Positions 7,584-15,633 of a stretch of DNA of 32,441 nucleotides are shown piece by piece. The position numbers were made by a program, and so were the translations under genes. The notes under the pieces were generated by a model. It searched no databases, was not told where the DNA came from, and worked only from the letters and a program-made list of their open reading frames with translations. This stretch comes from Bacteroidota bacterium (GTDB lineage: Bacteria > Bacteroidota > Ignavibacteria > UBA10030 > UBA8401): positions 1 through 32,441 of the forward strand of contig JAJYOI010000035.1 in the NCBI GenBank assembly GCA_021796275.1, given 5' to 3'. Every line of letters starts with the position of its first letter. Position 1 is the first letter of the stretch.

Positions 7584-8117
7584 TTATGATTTCTTGTCCG
7601 CCATTTTTTTGGCGGAATAGGAAACAACATACCGCGTATAATTTTCTGCCGATTGCACAAGCGATTGCTTTTCTTCTTTGGTCAACGGGCGGACAACCTT
7701 TGCCGGAATTCCTGCTGCAAGCATGCCTTCCGGAATTACCATGCCGCCAAGCACCACTGCACCGGCGGCAACCAGCGCATAGGGGCCAACCTTCGCATCG
7801 TCGAGCACCGTTGCATTCATGCCGAGCAAACAGAAATCAAAGATTGTCGCTGCGTGAACGACGGCACCGTGTCCGATAGTAACATTCGAGCCGATGATAA
7901 GCGGAAATGTTTTGTGCGTGACATGAAGAACGGAATTATCCTGCACATTCGTCCGCTCGCCGATGCGGATATAATTCACATCGCCGCGGATGACCGTGTT
8001 GAACCAGACGCTGCTGTCTTTCCCGATCTCCACATCGCCGATGATGTGTGCGCCTTCCGCAATAAAAACGCTCGGATGAATGACTGGTGTTTTGCCTTGA
8101 TATGGAATAATGCTCAT
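7584..8117 (-). CDS. Gamma-class carbonic anhydrase family protein (YrdA/PaaY-like)
   Basis: The 177-residue protein is a left-handed beta-helix of hexapeptide repeats, clear in 'VIHPSVFIAEGAHIIGDVEI' and onward. The three zinc-ligand histidines expected for the family are present: H65 in 'VLHVTH', and H83 and H88 in 'GHGAVVHAA'. The RGDVNYIRIG motif and the C-terminal 'GIPAKVVRPLT' match YrdA-type proteins closely. It is soluble and probably trimeric. Some members hydrate carbon dioxide while others show little activity, so the enzymatic claim is provisional. The lysine-rich tail 'SAKKMADKKS' is encoded by a TCCGCC...GGCGGA inverted repeat (7599-7618), like two intergenic hairpins elsewhere in the window. 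It sits between the DUF3108 gene (27 nt) and the MBL gene (32 nt), probably as one operon. Confidence 0.88.
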   Translation of the reverse strand: MSIIPYQGKTPVIHPSVFIAEGAHIIGDVEIGKDSSVWFNTVIRGDVNYIRIGERTNVQDNSVLHVTHKTFPLIIGSNVTIGHGAVVHAATIFDFCLLGMNATVLDDAKVGPYALVAAGAVVLGGMVIPEGMLAAGIPAKVVRPLTKEEKQSLVQSAENYTRYVVSYSAKKMADKKS

Positions 8118-8144
8118 GGGCCGGAGGCATCCTTCAGAGTTCGA

Positions 8145-8987
8145 TTAGTTTGCCCGAGGCGGATTCCAGCCGGGCCGGCTCCATTTGATCAGTTCGATAT
8201 GCACGCTGCCGAGAATGACTTTCATTGTCGCCACGATAGGAATTGCCGCGTCGTCGTCGCTGAACCAGCCGTGAAACGCGCCGGTCATTCCGAAAATGCC
8301 GACAAAATCTGCGCGGCCGTCAAGCTCCACCGTGCGAACAGGATACTTCACCGCATCGATGGTGACCGTGCTTTTCTTATTCAGGAAATTAATATGAGTG
8401 TTGACCAATTTTTCATCTACATAAGTCGGAACATTGACGGAAGCCTTCGTATGCACGTGTCCGCGTGCATAATAGAAAAGAGAAAGCCCATCCTCCGTCG
8501 GCATGAGCAATGAATCTTCTCCTGTCTTGAATATTTTCTGTGTCTGGCGGATTCCGGTTTGGTAGAAGATTTTCTTCACATCGTAGCGAAAATCATAATC
8601 GGAATAATATGTGTTACTCGGATCTTTTGTATCCGTTCCGGAGAAATAATGAGAATACAAATCTGCATCGTTCTCTGAATAAAAGACATAATGCAGATTG
8701 ACAAAAGGAATCTTCGTGTGCGAATCCATGAACGCTTGTGCACGGTACACCGTTCGCCCGTCTTTTACGATTTGATCGAGCACTTGAATCTTGATGATGC
8801 CGAGCGTAAAGATGGAATAACTGACTTCGTATGTCAACTCTTCACCGACGAAAAACATTCCGTCGGGCGATTCAATTGTTGCTGCTTGTGCTTGTGCGTT
8901 CTCTTCAGAAGCAGCGGTCCGAACACCAAAAAAACCGAGTAAAATAATAAACGAAAAAAACTTTCGCATCCCTGAACATGATGGCAC
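8145..8987 (-). CDS. DUF3108 domain-containing exported protein
   Basis: The open frame extends upstream to 9227, but that would overlap the protease gene and run through a terminator. I place the start at the GTG at 8987, which has a GAGG box (complement of 8994-8997) exactly 6 nt before it. An ATG at 8969 is the other choice but lacks a good ribosome site. Either way the N-terminus carries a signal peptide, 'MRKFFSFIILLGFFGVRTAA'. The mature part, about 240 residues, has features of DUF3108: an opening 'FFVGEELTYEVSYSIFTLG', alternating beta strands, and the ending 'VHIELIKWSRPGW'. Its location should be periplasm or outer membrane. The role of DUF3108 is not established. It is first in a probable three-gene operon with the carbonic anhydrase-like and MBL genes. 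Confidence 0.75.
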   Translation of the reverse strand: MPSCSGMRKFFSFIILLGFFGVRTAASEENAQAQAATIESPDGMFFVGEELTYEVSYSIFTLGIIKIQVLDQIVKDGRTVYRAQAFMDSHTKIPFVNLHYVFYSENDADLYSHYFSGTDTKDPSNTYYSDYDFRYDVKKIFYQTGIRQTQKIFKTGEDSLLMPTEDGLSLFYYARGHVHTKASVNVPTYVDEKLVNTHINFLNKKSTVTIDAVKYPVRTVELDGRADFVGIFGMTGAFHGWFSDDDAAIPIVATMKVILGSVHIELIKWSRPGWNPPRAN

Positions 8988-9082
8988 GATACACCTCGTT
9001 TCGACTGCATAATAAAACTCCGACCTGCTTTTGCGCCCGAAGCGCATCCTCCCTTTGGCTGACTGCCGGAAAGCAGCCTCAG

Positions 9083-9115
9083 TGAAAAATCCGCCGCGCG
9101 TTACCCTCCGGCGGA
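9083..9115 (-). terminator. Rho-independent terminator of the CtpA/Prc protease gene
   Basis: On the minus strand TCCGCC (9115-9110) and GGCGGA (9095-9090) form a 6-bp GC-rich stem with a 14-nt loop, followed directly by TTTTTCA. It begins 8 nt after the protease stop codon at 9124. The same hairpin with the same loop length and tail occurs at 22454-22487 in the opposite orientation. Confidence 0.75.
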
Positions 9116-9123
9116 AAGGCTTT

Positions 9124-10749
9124 TTATTCTTTCTCCAGCTTCGCGATCTTCGCCGCTTCGGGGAAAAGAGAAAGAGCTTTTTGCAATTGATTGTCAACAG
9201 AAAGCACGATCGGATACCAGCCGTCATTGCCCCAGAAATTGCGGGCGATGTACGCCTTCAGCCGTGCCTGAATGAATGCTTTGTCTTTCTGGAATTGATC
9301 TTCTTTATATTCAACGCCTTTCGATTTGACATACGAAATGAAATCGGCAAGCATCGGTTCATCAACCGTAAACCCGGCATTGAACGTTTTGAAATCATTA
9401 TTGTATTTCTTCTTTATTTCCTGCGCGTGCTGATCGAGATATTCGGCATCGAACGTATAGAACAGATTTTTCCTGCTCACTTCGATTGTGAATTTAGTCG
9501 CATCATCGGGCTTGACGAAATAATCCGGCGTGATGCCTCCGCCGCCGTAAATTGTTCTGCCGTCCGCTGTCTTGAATTTCGGCCGCGTCGAATCACTTTC
9601 TTCTTTGTGCATAAGATTGTCGCCGGTAACTTCGTTCCGCGTGAACGGTTCGCGCTGGTATTCTTCTATCCCTTTCGCATATGAACGCTGAATTAACCGC
9701 CCGCTTGGCGTGTAGTACCGTGCAATCGTCAGGCGGAACGCAGAATGATCCTGCAGATCGAATTGCCGCTGCACCAGACCTTTGCCAAAACTCGTCTCGC
9801 CGACAATCAATCCTCGGTCCCAATCCTGTACTGCGCCGGAAACAATTTCGCTCGCAGACGCCGTGCCGCTGGAAATCAGAATGATCAACGGCATCTTTTC
9901 ATACTCGCTGTTCGTCGTTGCATAATACTGCTCATCGAATTCGGAGCGGCGCCCTTTGGTATAGACGACAAGGCGCTTGCCGGTTTTTGCGTCGCCATTG
10001 AGGAACAAATCTGCCATCTTTACAGCCTGATCAAGATAACCGCCCGGGTTGAACCGTAAATCCAACACGAGCCTGCGCATCCCTTCCCCTTTCAGCTTCT
10101 CCAAAGCACTGAGCATTTCGGTATTTGTCGTTTCGGAAAACCGCGTAACGTTAATATAGCCGACGTCATCGTTCAACATTGTCGCTTCATCAACGCTGTA
10201 GAGCGGAATGACATCGCGGATAATCACAAACTCAAGCGGCTCTTTTTCTCCCGGCCGGATGATCGTGACGGCAACCTTCGTTCCCTTCGGTCCTTTAAGA
10301 TTTTTCATCACCTGATCATTGGTAAATCCGACTGCGCTTTTGCCGTCGATCTTCACAATTTTGTCGTTTGCCATGATGCCAAGCTGTGCGCTCGGTCCGC
10401 CGCCGATAGGCTGTACAACCGTAATCGTATCGTTCACAATGGCAAACTCAATTCCAATGCCTTCAAACTTCCCGCGGAAATCTTCCGTAACGCGTTTCAG
10501 TTGATCCGGCGGAATATAAATTGAATGCGGGTCGAGATTGTTAAGCAGCCCGTTGATTGCCGCATCGGTCAGCTTTTGTGTGTCAACATCGTCGACATAA
10601 TACTTTTCGGTTAAGCTCAACACATCTTTGAATTTGTTAAGCTGATCGTAAATGTTATCGCCGGAGATCAGCGTATTCAACTGCATGCCGGCAAAAAACG
10701 CCGCAACAATAACAATCACGACCACTGGGATCGAAAATCTTTTTTTCAT
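9124..10749 (-). CDS. S41 family C-terminal processing peptidase (CtpA/Prc-like)
   Basis: The start is the ATG at 10749 rather than one 27 nt upstream, because AGAGGAG lies just before it and the product then begins MKKRFS followed by a hydrophobic segment (residues 7-20). That segment is a signal anchor placing the enzyme in the periplasm. The protein is 541 residues: an N-terminal helical part (about 30-85), a PDZ domain (about 95-165, 'GIGIEF ... GGGPSAQLGIMANDKI'), then the S41 core. The serine-lysine dyad is visible: Ser298 in 'GTASASEIVSGA', Lys323 in 'GETSFGKG', and Gln327. Such proteases trim C-termini of periplasmic and lipoprotein substrates. About 130 residues follow the core, with 'GGGITPDYFV' and a charged tail, as in the longer CtpA forms. 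It precedes a strong terminator. Confidence 0.92.
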   Translation of the reverse strand: MKKRFSIPVVVIVIVAAFFAGMQLNTLISGDNIYDQLNKFKDVLSLTEKYYVDDVDTQKLTDAAINGLLNNLDPHSIYIPPDQLKRVTEDFRGKFEGIGIEFAIVNDTITVVQPIGGGPSAQLGIMANDKIVKIDGKSAVGFTNDQVMKNLKGPKGTKVAVTIIRPGEKEPLEFVIIRDVIPLYSVDEATMLNDDVGYINVTRFSETTNTEMLSALEKLKGEGMRRLVLDLRFNPGGYLDQAVKMADLFLNGDAKTGKRLVVYTKGRRSEFDEQYYATTNSEYEKMPLIILISSGTASASEIVSGAVQDWDRGLIVGETSFGKGLVQRQFDLQDHSAFRLTIARYYTPSGRLIQRSYAKGIEEYQREPFTRNEVTGDNLMHKEESDSTRPKFKTADGRTIYGGGGITPDYFVKPDDATKFTIEVSRKNLFYTFDAEYLDQHAQEIKKKYNNDFKTFNAGFTVDEPMLADFISYVKSKGVEYKEDQFQKDKAFIQARLKAYIARNFWGNDGWYPIVLSVDNQLQKALSLFPEAAKIAKLEKE

Positions 10750-10879
10750 GACTCCTCTAAAAAAAACATTGAACATTAGTATTACAATACGTAATCGTAT
10801 TTTTGGAATTCGTGACGCTCTTCACTTCTAAATTAACTAAAATCGCCTGAAAATCAAGATGCGCTGACACACCCGTCGT

Positions 10880-13450
10880 TTACATTTCAAATACGACTCC
10901 CATGCGGACTCGGCGCGGTTCGTAATATGCACTCGGATCGCCCAACTCACCGCCGATGCGCCCGTTTGAATCTATCCATCGAACATTCTTTGCGTTGAAA
11001 AGGTTGCGCATGTCAATATACACTGTTGCGCTTGTAGAATGAGTTTCATTCAGCATGAATTTACGCGACATTTTCAGGTTTACTATTGTAACATCCTGCA
11101 TGCGCGCATTGTTCGGCACGAAATCTTTGGTTGAATCGATTGGAGTGAACCCGTCGCGCGTTGGGAAATACGTGTAGGGGCGAGCGGAGTTGAAAAGAAT
11201 GATCAGATTTGATTGGATGTTCCATGGCAGCTTGACATTGCCATCAATTTTCACGCTATGCCGCTGATCCCAGCTCAGAGGAAACGTCATCGGGCGTATT
11301 GGAAATCCCCATTCAGCGAGATTAATTGCTTGATTGACAGTTTCGCTCATCCCTTCTGCAACCATATAGGTGTACGATATACTTCCTGTAATCCGTTCCC
11401 CGCTTTCACGGCTTGCTACAACTTCTATGCCGGTAGCATCTGCTTCAGAATCGTTGACATACGAAGCAAATCCGAAATCACCCGCCGATTTGCTGTCGAA
11501 CGGAACAAGAGTCTTCGAATCAATTTGATTTTTTGTGCTCTTGCGAAAATATGTGATGGAGGCTGCAACAATATCGGCAACAGTCCTTTTGTATCCGACT
11601 TCCCAGGAAATCGTCCGTTCCGGCTCGAGATCGGGATTTCCGGCAAGAACATTCCTCGCCCCAGCCCAAATTTGCGTCGGATTGATTCCGGAATACAAAT
11701 AATCGAACAACGGATACTGAAAATAATATCCGATGTTGAAGAATATCATACTCTGAACATCAACGGGCGCCGCAAAAGCAAACCGCGGACTGATCTGCTG
11801 TTTCACACTTGCCTTTGCAGTCCCTTTTACTTGCTGTTGATATTGGTTTTGACTGACGGGAATATATTCTACAAGCGGACGTTCAGCACGCGGATCAAGA
11901 AAATCCCAGCGCAAGCCTATATTCAGAATTGCGCCGTCGTACGACGATTCGATGCGATCCTGAACATATACACTTCCGGCGCGCGGAAAATAATTATAGG
12001 CATTGCTGTAGTTCAAAAGCGGCTCGTCTTCAATCGGCTTGCCGAAATAGGTCAACTGAGGTTCATATTTGATCAGATCGGAAAAAATATTGTATTGATT
12101 AATTTCAAAGCCAGCCTTGAAAAGATTCAACGGATTAAGCTGCGATGTGTAATCGCCTTTAAGAGTGTACATCTGCTGACGGGTCTCCGCCCACCAATTC
12201 CGATTGCCGCTGACGATATAACGCAGGAAAAAATCGTACTGATACGGCGCTATCGTCAGTTCACTTTTTGATTCCGGACCTACATGAGACCGATTATAGT
12301 AGCGGCTGAAGCTTACGGTAAAAGCTGAATTGTCTGAAAGAATTTTTGAAAGGATCAGCGCAATGCGGTACGTATCGGTTGCACGCGCCGGCAATCCTGC
12401 GAGATTGTACCGCCAGCTGAATTCATAATCGCGCCATCGTTCCATTGAGTAAATTCCCTGAAGTGTAAGACGCGTATTTGGTGACGGCGTGTAATCAATC
12501 TTGCTCAATCCGGAAAATTTTCTGCTTACCGGCGAAGGAAAGAAATACTGCATATCCTGCCACCATCGCGTATCGGAAATCGCCGCTTGGTTTGAAGTGA
12601 AATAATACAGCTTATCGTTGACAATGGGTCCCTTAATGAATGCCTCCGCTTCGTTACGGCGGTCCACTTGTTGATCAAGCGATAATGGAAGGAATTTGTC
12701 GCGCTCATACCGGATTCCGCCATGCGTTTCATTATCTCCGCTCTTCGTCACAACATTGACAACCCCTGATAAAGCATTGCCAAATTCTGCGTCGAATCCG
12801 CCGGTGTAAATTGTCATACTGGTGATGGAATTTTTAGGAAGTTGAATTCCTAATCCGCCGCTGATAACATCCTGCACCGGAAGCCCGTCAACAAGGTACA
12901 CCACTTCAGTCGTTTTTCCTCCGCGGACATTTCCTTCCAATGTCGTACCGGGCTGCAGTGTCAGCACTTCCTGAAAAGTGGTAACCGGCAACGCTTCGAG
13001 TTTCAAATCCGCAATAGAGAAAGCAGTTTCGGGCTGATCTTTTTGAATGAGCGGGCGCTTTGCCACAATCTCCACCGGCTTCAATTCAACCGCCGAGGCT
13101 TTCATTGGAACATCAACATGCGTACGGCGGTCGGGAAAGATGGTAATATTTTTCATCACCACAGTTTCATATCCGACCAAGCTAAACTGGACATCGTAGG
13201 TGCCGGGAGGAAGGTAATTCAGATGATAAAATCCTTCTTCGTTGGTGATTGTACCAAAGACGGTGGACAGCACACGAACGTTTACATTAATAAGCGCGGA
13301 GTAAGCAGCTTGATCTGAGACTTTGCCTTCAAGGATACCCGTTGTTCCGGCAAATGATTTCTGCGGGATGAAAAAAATAACTTCCGCAATTATTATGAAC
13401 GCCACCGTTCGCAAGTTCAGGCTTATGTTCTGACACAAATTAGCCTTCAT
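10880..13450 (-). CDS. TonB-dependent receptor with carboxypeptidase-regulatory N-domain
   Basis: The product has 856 residues. A hydrophobic N-terminal signal precedes a CarboxypepD-regulatory-like beta-sandwich (about 37-118, 'GILEGKVSDQ ... GFYHLNYLPPGTYDVQFSLVGYE'). A plug domain (about 135-250) contains 'VVYLVDGLPVQD' and 'FDAEFGNALSGVVNVVTKSG'. The remainder is a 22-strand-type barrel rich in aromatic strand patterns and ends in 'PRRVRMGVVFEM', an aromatic-hydrophobic terminus typical of outer-membrane barrels. It takes up an unknown ligand across the outer membrane using TonB energy. It starts 9 nt after the stop of a small lipoprotein gene, which points to translational coupling and a joint function. 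It is not a classical SusC: no SusD-like gene accompanies it. The 103-nt gap beyond its stop holds no clear terminator. Confidence 0.9.
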   Translation of the reverse strand: MKANLCQNISLNLRTVAFIIIAEVIFFIPQKSFAGTTGILEGKVSDQAAYSALINVNVRVLSTVFGTITNEEGFYHLNYLPPGTYDVQFSLVGYETVVMKNITIFPDRRTHVDVPMKASAVELKPVEIVAKRPLIQKDQPETAFSIADLKLEALPVTTFQEVLTLQPGTTLEGNVRGGKTTEVVYLVDGLPVQDVISGGLGIQLPKNSITSMTIYTGGFDAEFGNALSGVVNVVTKSGDNETHGGIRYERDKFLPLSLDQQVDRRNEAEAFIKGPIVNDKLYYFTSNQAAISDTRWWQDMQYFFPSPVSRKFSGLSKIDYTPSPNTRLTLQGIYSMERWRDYEFSWRYNLAGLPARATDTYRIALILSKILSDNSAFTVSFSRYYNRSHVGPESKSELTIAPYQYDFFLRYIVSGNRNWWAETRQQMYTLKGDYTSQLNPLNLFKAGFEINQYNIFSDLIKYEPQLTYFGKPIEDEPLLNYSNAYNYFPRAGSVYVQDRIESSYDGAILNIGLRWDFLDPRAERPLVEYIPVSQNQYQQQVKGTAKASVKQQISPRFAFAAPVDVQSMIFFNIGYYFQYPLFDYLYSGINPTQIWAGARNVLAGNPDLEPERTISWEVGYKRTVADIVAASITYFRKSTKNQIDSKTLVPFDSKSAGDFGFASYVNDSEADATGIEVVASRESGERITGSISYTYMVAEGMSETVNQAINLAEWGFPIRPMTFPLSWDQRHSVKIDGNVKLPWNIQSNLIILFNSARPYTYFPTRDGFTPIDSTKDFVPNNARMQDVTIVNLKMSRKFMLNETHSTSATVYIDMRNLFNAKNVRWIDSNGRIGGELGDPSAYYEPRRVRMGVVFEM

Positions 13451-13459
13451 CGTGCATCT

Positions 13460-14068
13460 TTAATTGCAGTCCGGAACAGAACAGCCAAAAGCATATCCTT
13501 CTATATAGCATAACTTGAAAAGCTGGGGAACAGAATATATCGTAGCAACTTTGCTAAAGATTCGGACTGAAGATTGCAACAGCAGGATTTCTGAATTTGC
13601 GATACGGCGCCCCGGGCATGAAGGATTATATTGAAAATCATCCAAAATAGAAACGCTGTCATCCGTAGTAAAATCCCACGCATAATTAAACCGAAGTGTA
13701 TCGCCGGGATCGAATGCCAGCTCGCCCGTTGAAGGATTGAAGCCGTGGTAATACACCATAGATTTGGGTGAGAGTACAAACGTCTTTCTATATTGAGGCA
13801 GCCTTGTCCATACAATTTCTACTGCACCGGTGATTGCTGCCGTATCGGCTAATGTTTCATCATAAATATTCACAACGTCAACAGTGAGCCGAAGCTCATT
13901 TGTATTGTAGCCATATGCATAGTACGCTGAGAGAGACACGGCGAGGACTTTAGGCGGGTCATTTCTCGGCGGCAGTGATTCTTCGCAGCTGTCAAAAGCA
14001 AAAAAGGAAGCGGCAACGATGACGAGTACCATGTATTGCCGCGCAACGCAGTCAAATTGTTTCATCAT
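13460..14068 (-). CDS. Small Cys-containing lipoprotein paired with the TonB receptor
   Basis: I do not recognise a family. The ATG at 14068 (or the adjacent one at 14065) gives about 200 residues. A TTG at 14086, immediately after the lysS stop, is also possible, and no start has a convincing ribosome site. A hydrophobic stretch 'YMVLVIVAASFFAF' leads to 'DSCEES', a weak lipobox, and then to a proline-rich linker 'LPPRNDPPKV'. The body is beta-rich: 'LRLTVDVVNIYDETL' and 'LRFNYAWDFTTDDSV' suggest an immunoglobulin-like fold. Four further cysteines fall in the last 55 residues (NPSCPG, LCYIEG, GCSVPDC) and could form disulfides. It sits 20 nt after lysS and 9 nt before the TonB receptor. By analogy with other receptor-lipoprotein pairs it may be a surface ligand-capture subunit, which is inference. 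Confidence 0.65.
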   Translation of the reverse strand: MMKQFDCVARQYMVLVIVAASFFAFDSCEESLPPRNDPPKVLAVSLSAYYAYGYNTNELRLTVDVVNIYDETLADTAAITGAVEIVWTRLPQYRKTFVLSPKSMVYYHGFNPSTGELAFDPGDTLRFNYAWDFTTDDSVSILDDFQYNPSCPGRRIANSEILLLQSSVRIFSKVATIYSVPQLFKLCYIEGYAFGCSVPDCN

Positions 14069-14088
14069 GATGATAGGATGATGCAATC

Positions 14089-15600
14089 CTATTTTTCTGG
14101 TTTCATTTGTGGAAAGAAAATAACATCGCGGATGGATTCTTGTCCGGTCAGCAACATTGTCAATCGGTCGATGCCGATCCCCAATCCGGCAGTCGGCGGC
14201 ATGCCGTATTCCAGCGCGCGGAGAAAATCTTCATCAAGTGATTGTGCCTCTTCATCGCCGCGCTCGCGAAGCTTTGCCTGCTCTTCAAAACGCGCACGCT
14301 GATCAAGCGGATCGTTCAGTTCGCTGAACGCATTGCAGATTTCCTGTCCGTTAACTATCGCTTCAAATCGTTCAACCAATCCGGCTTCGGTCCGGTGTTT
14401 TTTTGCAAGCGGCGACATTTCGACAGGATAATCCATGATAAATGTCGGTTGAATAAGATGAGGTTCAACTTTCACGCTGAAAATCTCGTCAACAATTTTT
14501 CCTGCGCCTGCGGAAGGCTCCACTTCAACATGCAATTCCTTTGCGGCAGAGCGAAGCTCCGATTCGTTTTTTCCGCGCAGATCTTTGCCTGCATATTCTT
14601 TGATAGCATCGAACATTGTTATACGTTTCCACGGTGGAGTGAAATCAATTTCCTGAGCGCCGATTTTTACTTTCGCGCCGCCGTTCAACGCCACGGCAAC
14701 TTCGTGAATCATTTGCTCAACAAGCGACATCATCCAGCGATAATCATGGTACGCAACATACAATTCCAACATCGTGAATTCAGGATTGTGCGTTCTATCC
14801 ATTCCTTCATTTCGGAAATCTTTGGAAATTTCATACACGCCGTCGAAACCGCCAACGATAAGACGCTTCAGATATAATTCATCTGCAATCCGAAGATATA
14901 ATTGCATGTCAAGCGTATTATGATGCGTGATGAAAGGACGCGCCGATGCGCCGCCGTACACGGGCTGAAGCACCGGCGTTTCGACTTCGAGATAATTCCG
15001 TTCGTCAAGAAATTTCCGGATTGTCCGCATCATTACAGATCGCTTCAGAAATGTTTCTTGCACGACCGGATTGACAATTAAATCCACGTAGCGTTGACGG
15101 TACCGCAACTCTTTATCCGCAAACGGATCGAATACAATTTTATTTCCGGCTTCGTCGGTCTTTTCCTTCACAATCGGTAACGGGCGAAGCGATTTCGAAA
15201 GCAATTTCATAGACTGCGCATGAACGGAAACCTCACCCATCTTTGTTCGGAAAACAAATCCTTCGACCCCGATAATATCGCCGATGTCGAGCAAGCGGAA
15301 CGCATCGTAGGCGGCACCAAGATCATCCTTCTTCAAGTAAAGCTGAATTTTTCCCTGTGAATCCTGAATGTGACAGAACGACGCCTTTCCCATCCGGCGC
15401 AGTGACATGATTCTTCCCGCCACGGCGACAGTTTGCCGCGGCGCATCATCTTTGAAACTCTCAACAATTTCTTTTGAAAAGGCATTGCGCGCAAACTCGT
15501 GGGGGTACGGTTCAATCCCGAGTTTCTTCAGCTCTTCCAGCTCCTCGCGACGGCGCATCATGAGGACGTTTAACTCTTGTTGATATTCGTGCTGATCCAT
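14089..15600 (-). CDS. lysS: Lysyl-tRNA synthetase, class II
   Basis: The 503-residue protein charges tRNA-Lys. The N-terminal OB-fold anticodon-binding domain spans about 55-160 ('[21 protein letters not shown]', with 'IQLYLKK'). The class II catalytic core follows with motif 2 '[18 protein letters not shown]' and motif 3 '[16 protein letters not shown]'. '[12 protein letters not shown]' and '[12 protein letters not shown]' are also characteristic of LysRS-II. Length is normal. The ATG at 15600 has only a weak purine-rich GAAAGAAGA upstream. It lies 33 nt after the dacB stop and leads into the lipoprotein/TonB receptor pair, so an essential gene may drive expression of that pair. Confidence 0.97.
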   Translation of the reverse strand: MDQHEYQQELNVLMMRRREELEELKKLGIEPYPHEFARNAFSKEIVESFKDDAPRQTVAVAGRIMSLRRMGKASFCHIQDSQGKIQLYLKKDDLGAAYDAFRLLDIGDIIGVEGFVFRTKMGEVSVHAQSMKLLSKSLRPLPIVKEKTDEAGNKIVFDPFADKELRYRQRYVDLIVNPVVQETFLKRSVMMRTIRKFLDERNYLEVETPVLQPVYGGASARPFITHHNTLDMQLYLRIADELYLKRLIVGGFDGVYEISKDFRNEGMDRTHNPEFTMLELYVAYHDYRWMMSLVEQMIHEVAVALNGGAKVKIGAQEIDFTPPWKRITMFDAIKEYAGKDLRGKNESELRSAAKELHVEVEPSAGAGKIVDEIFSVKVEPHLIQPTFIMDYPVEMSPLAKKHRTEAGLVERFEAIVNGQEICNAFSELNDPLDQRARFEEQAKLRERGDEEAQSLDEDFLRALEYGMPPTAGLGIGIDRLTMLLTGQESIRDVIFFPQMKPEK

Positions 15601-15633
15601 TCTTCTTTCTCTTGATAAATGAACAAATTTTTC

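Noticed and set aside
7653-8513. Long plus-strand frame of 286 codons opposite the carbonic anhydrase-like and DUF3108 genes
   Set aside because: It lies antisense to two well-supported genes and carries no recognisable motif. Similar long antisense frames occur opposite many genes here because of codon bias.
8988-9227. Longer N-terminus for the DUF3108 protein, starting at 9227
   Set aside because: It would overlap the protease gene by 104 nt, translate through a terminator hairpin, and bury the signal peptide. GTG at 8987 has a well-spaced GAGG.
10779-10790. GTATT-AC-AATAC inverted repeat upstream of the CtpA/Prc gene as an operator
   Set aside because: Only 5-bp AT-rich arms; too common by chance to claim.
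11213-12271. Plus-strand 352-codon frame opposite the TonB receptor
   Set aside because: It is antisense to a barrel gene with a clear family pattern and shows no motif of its own.
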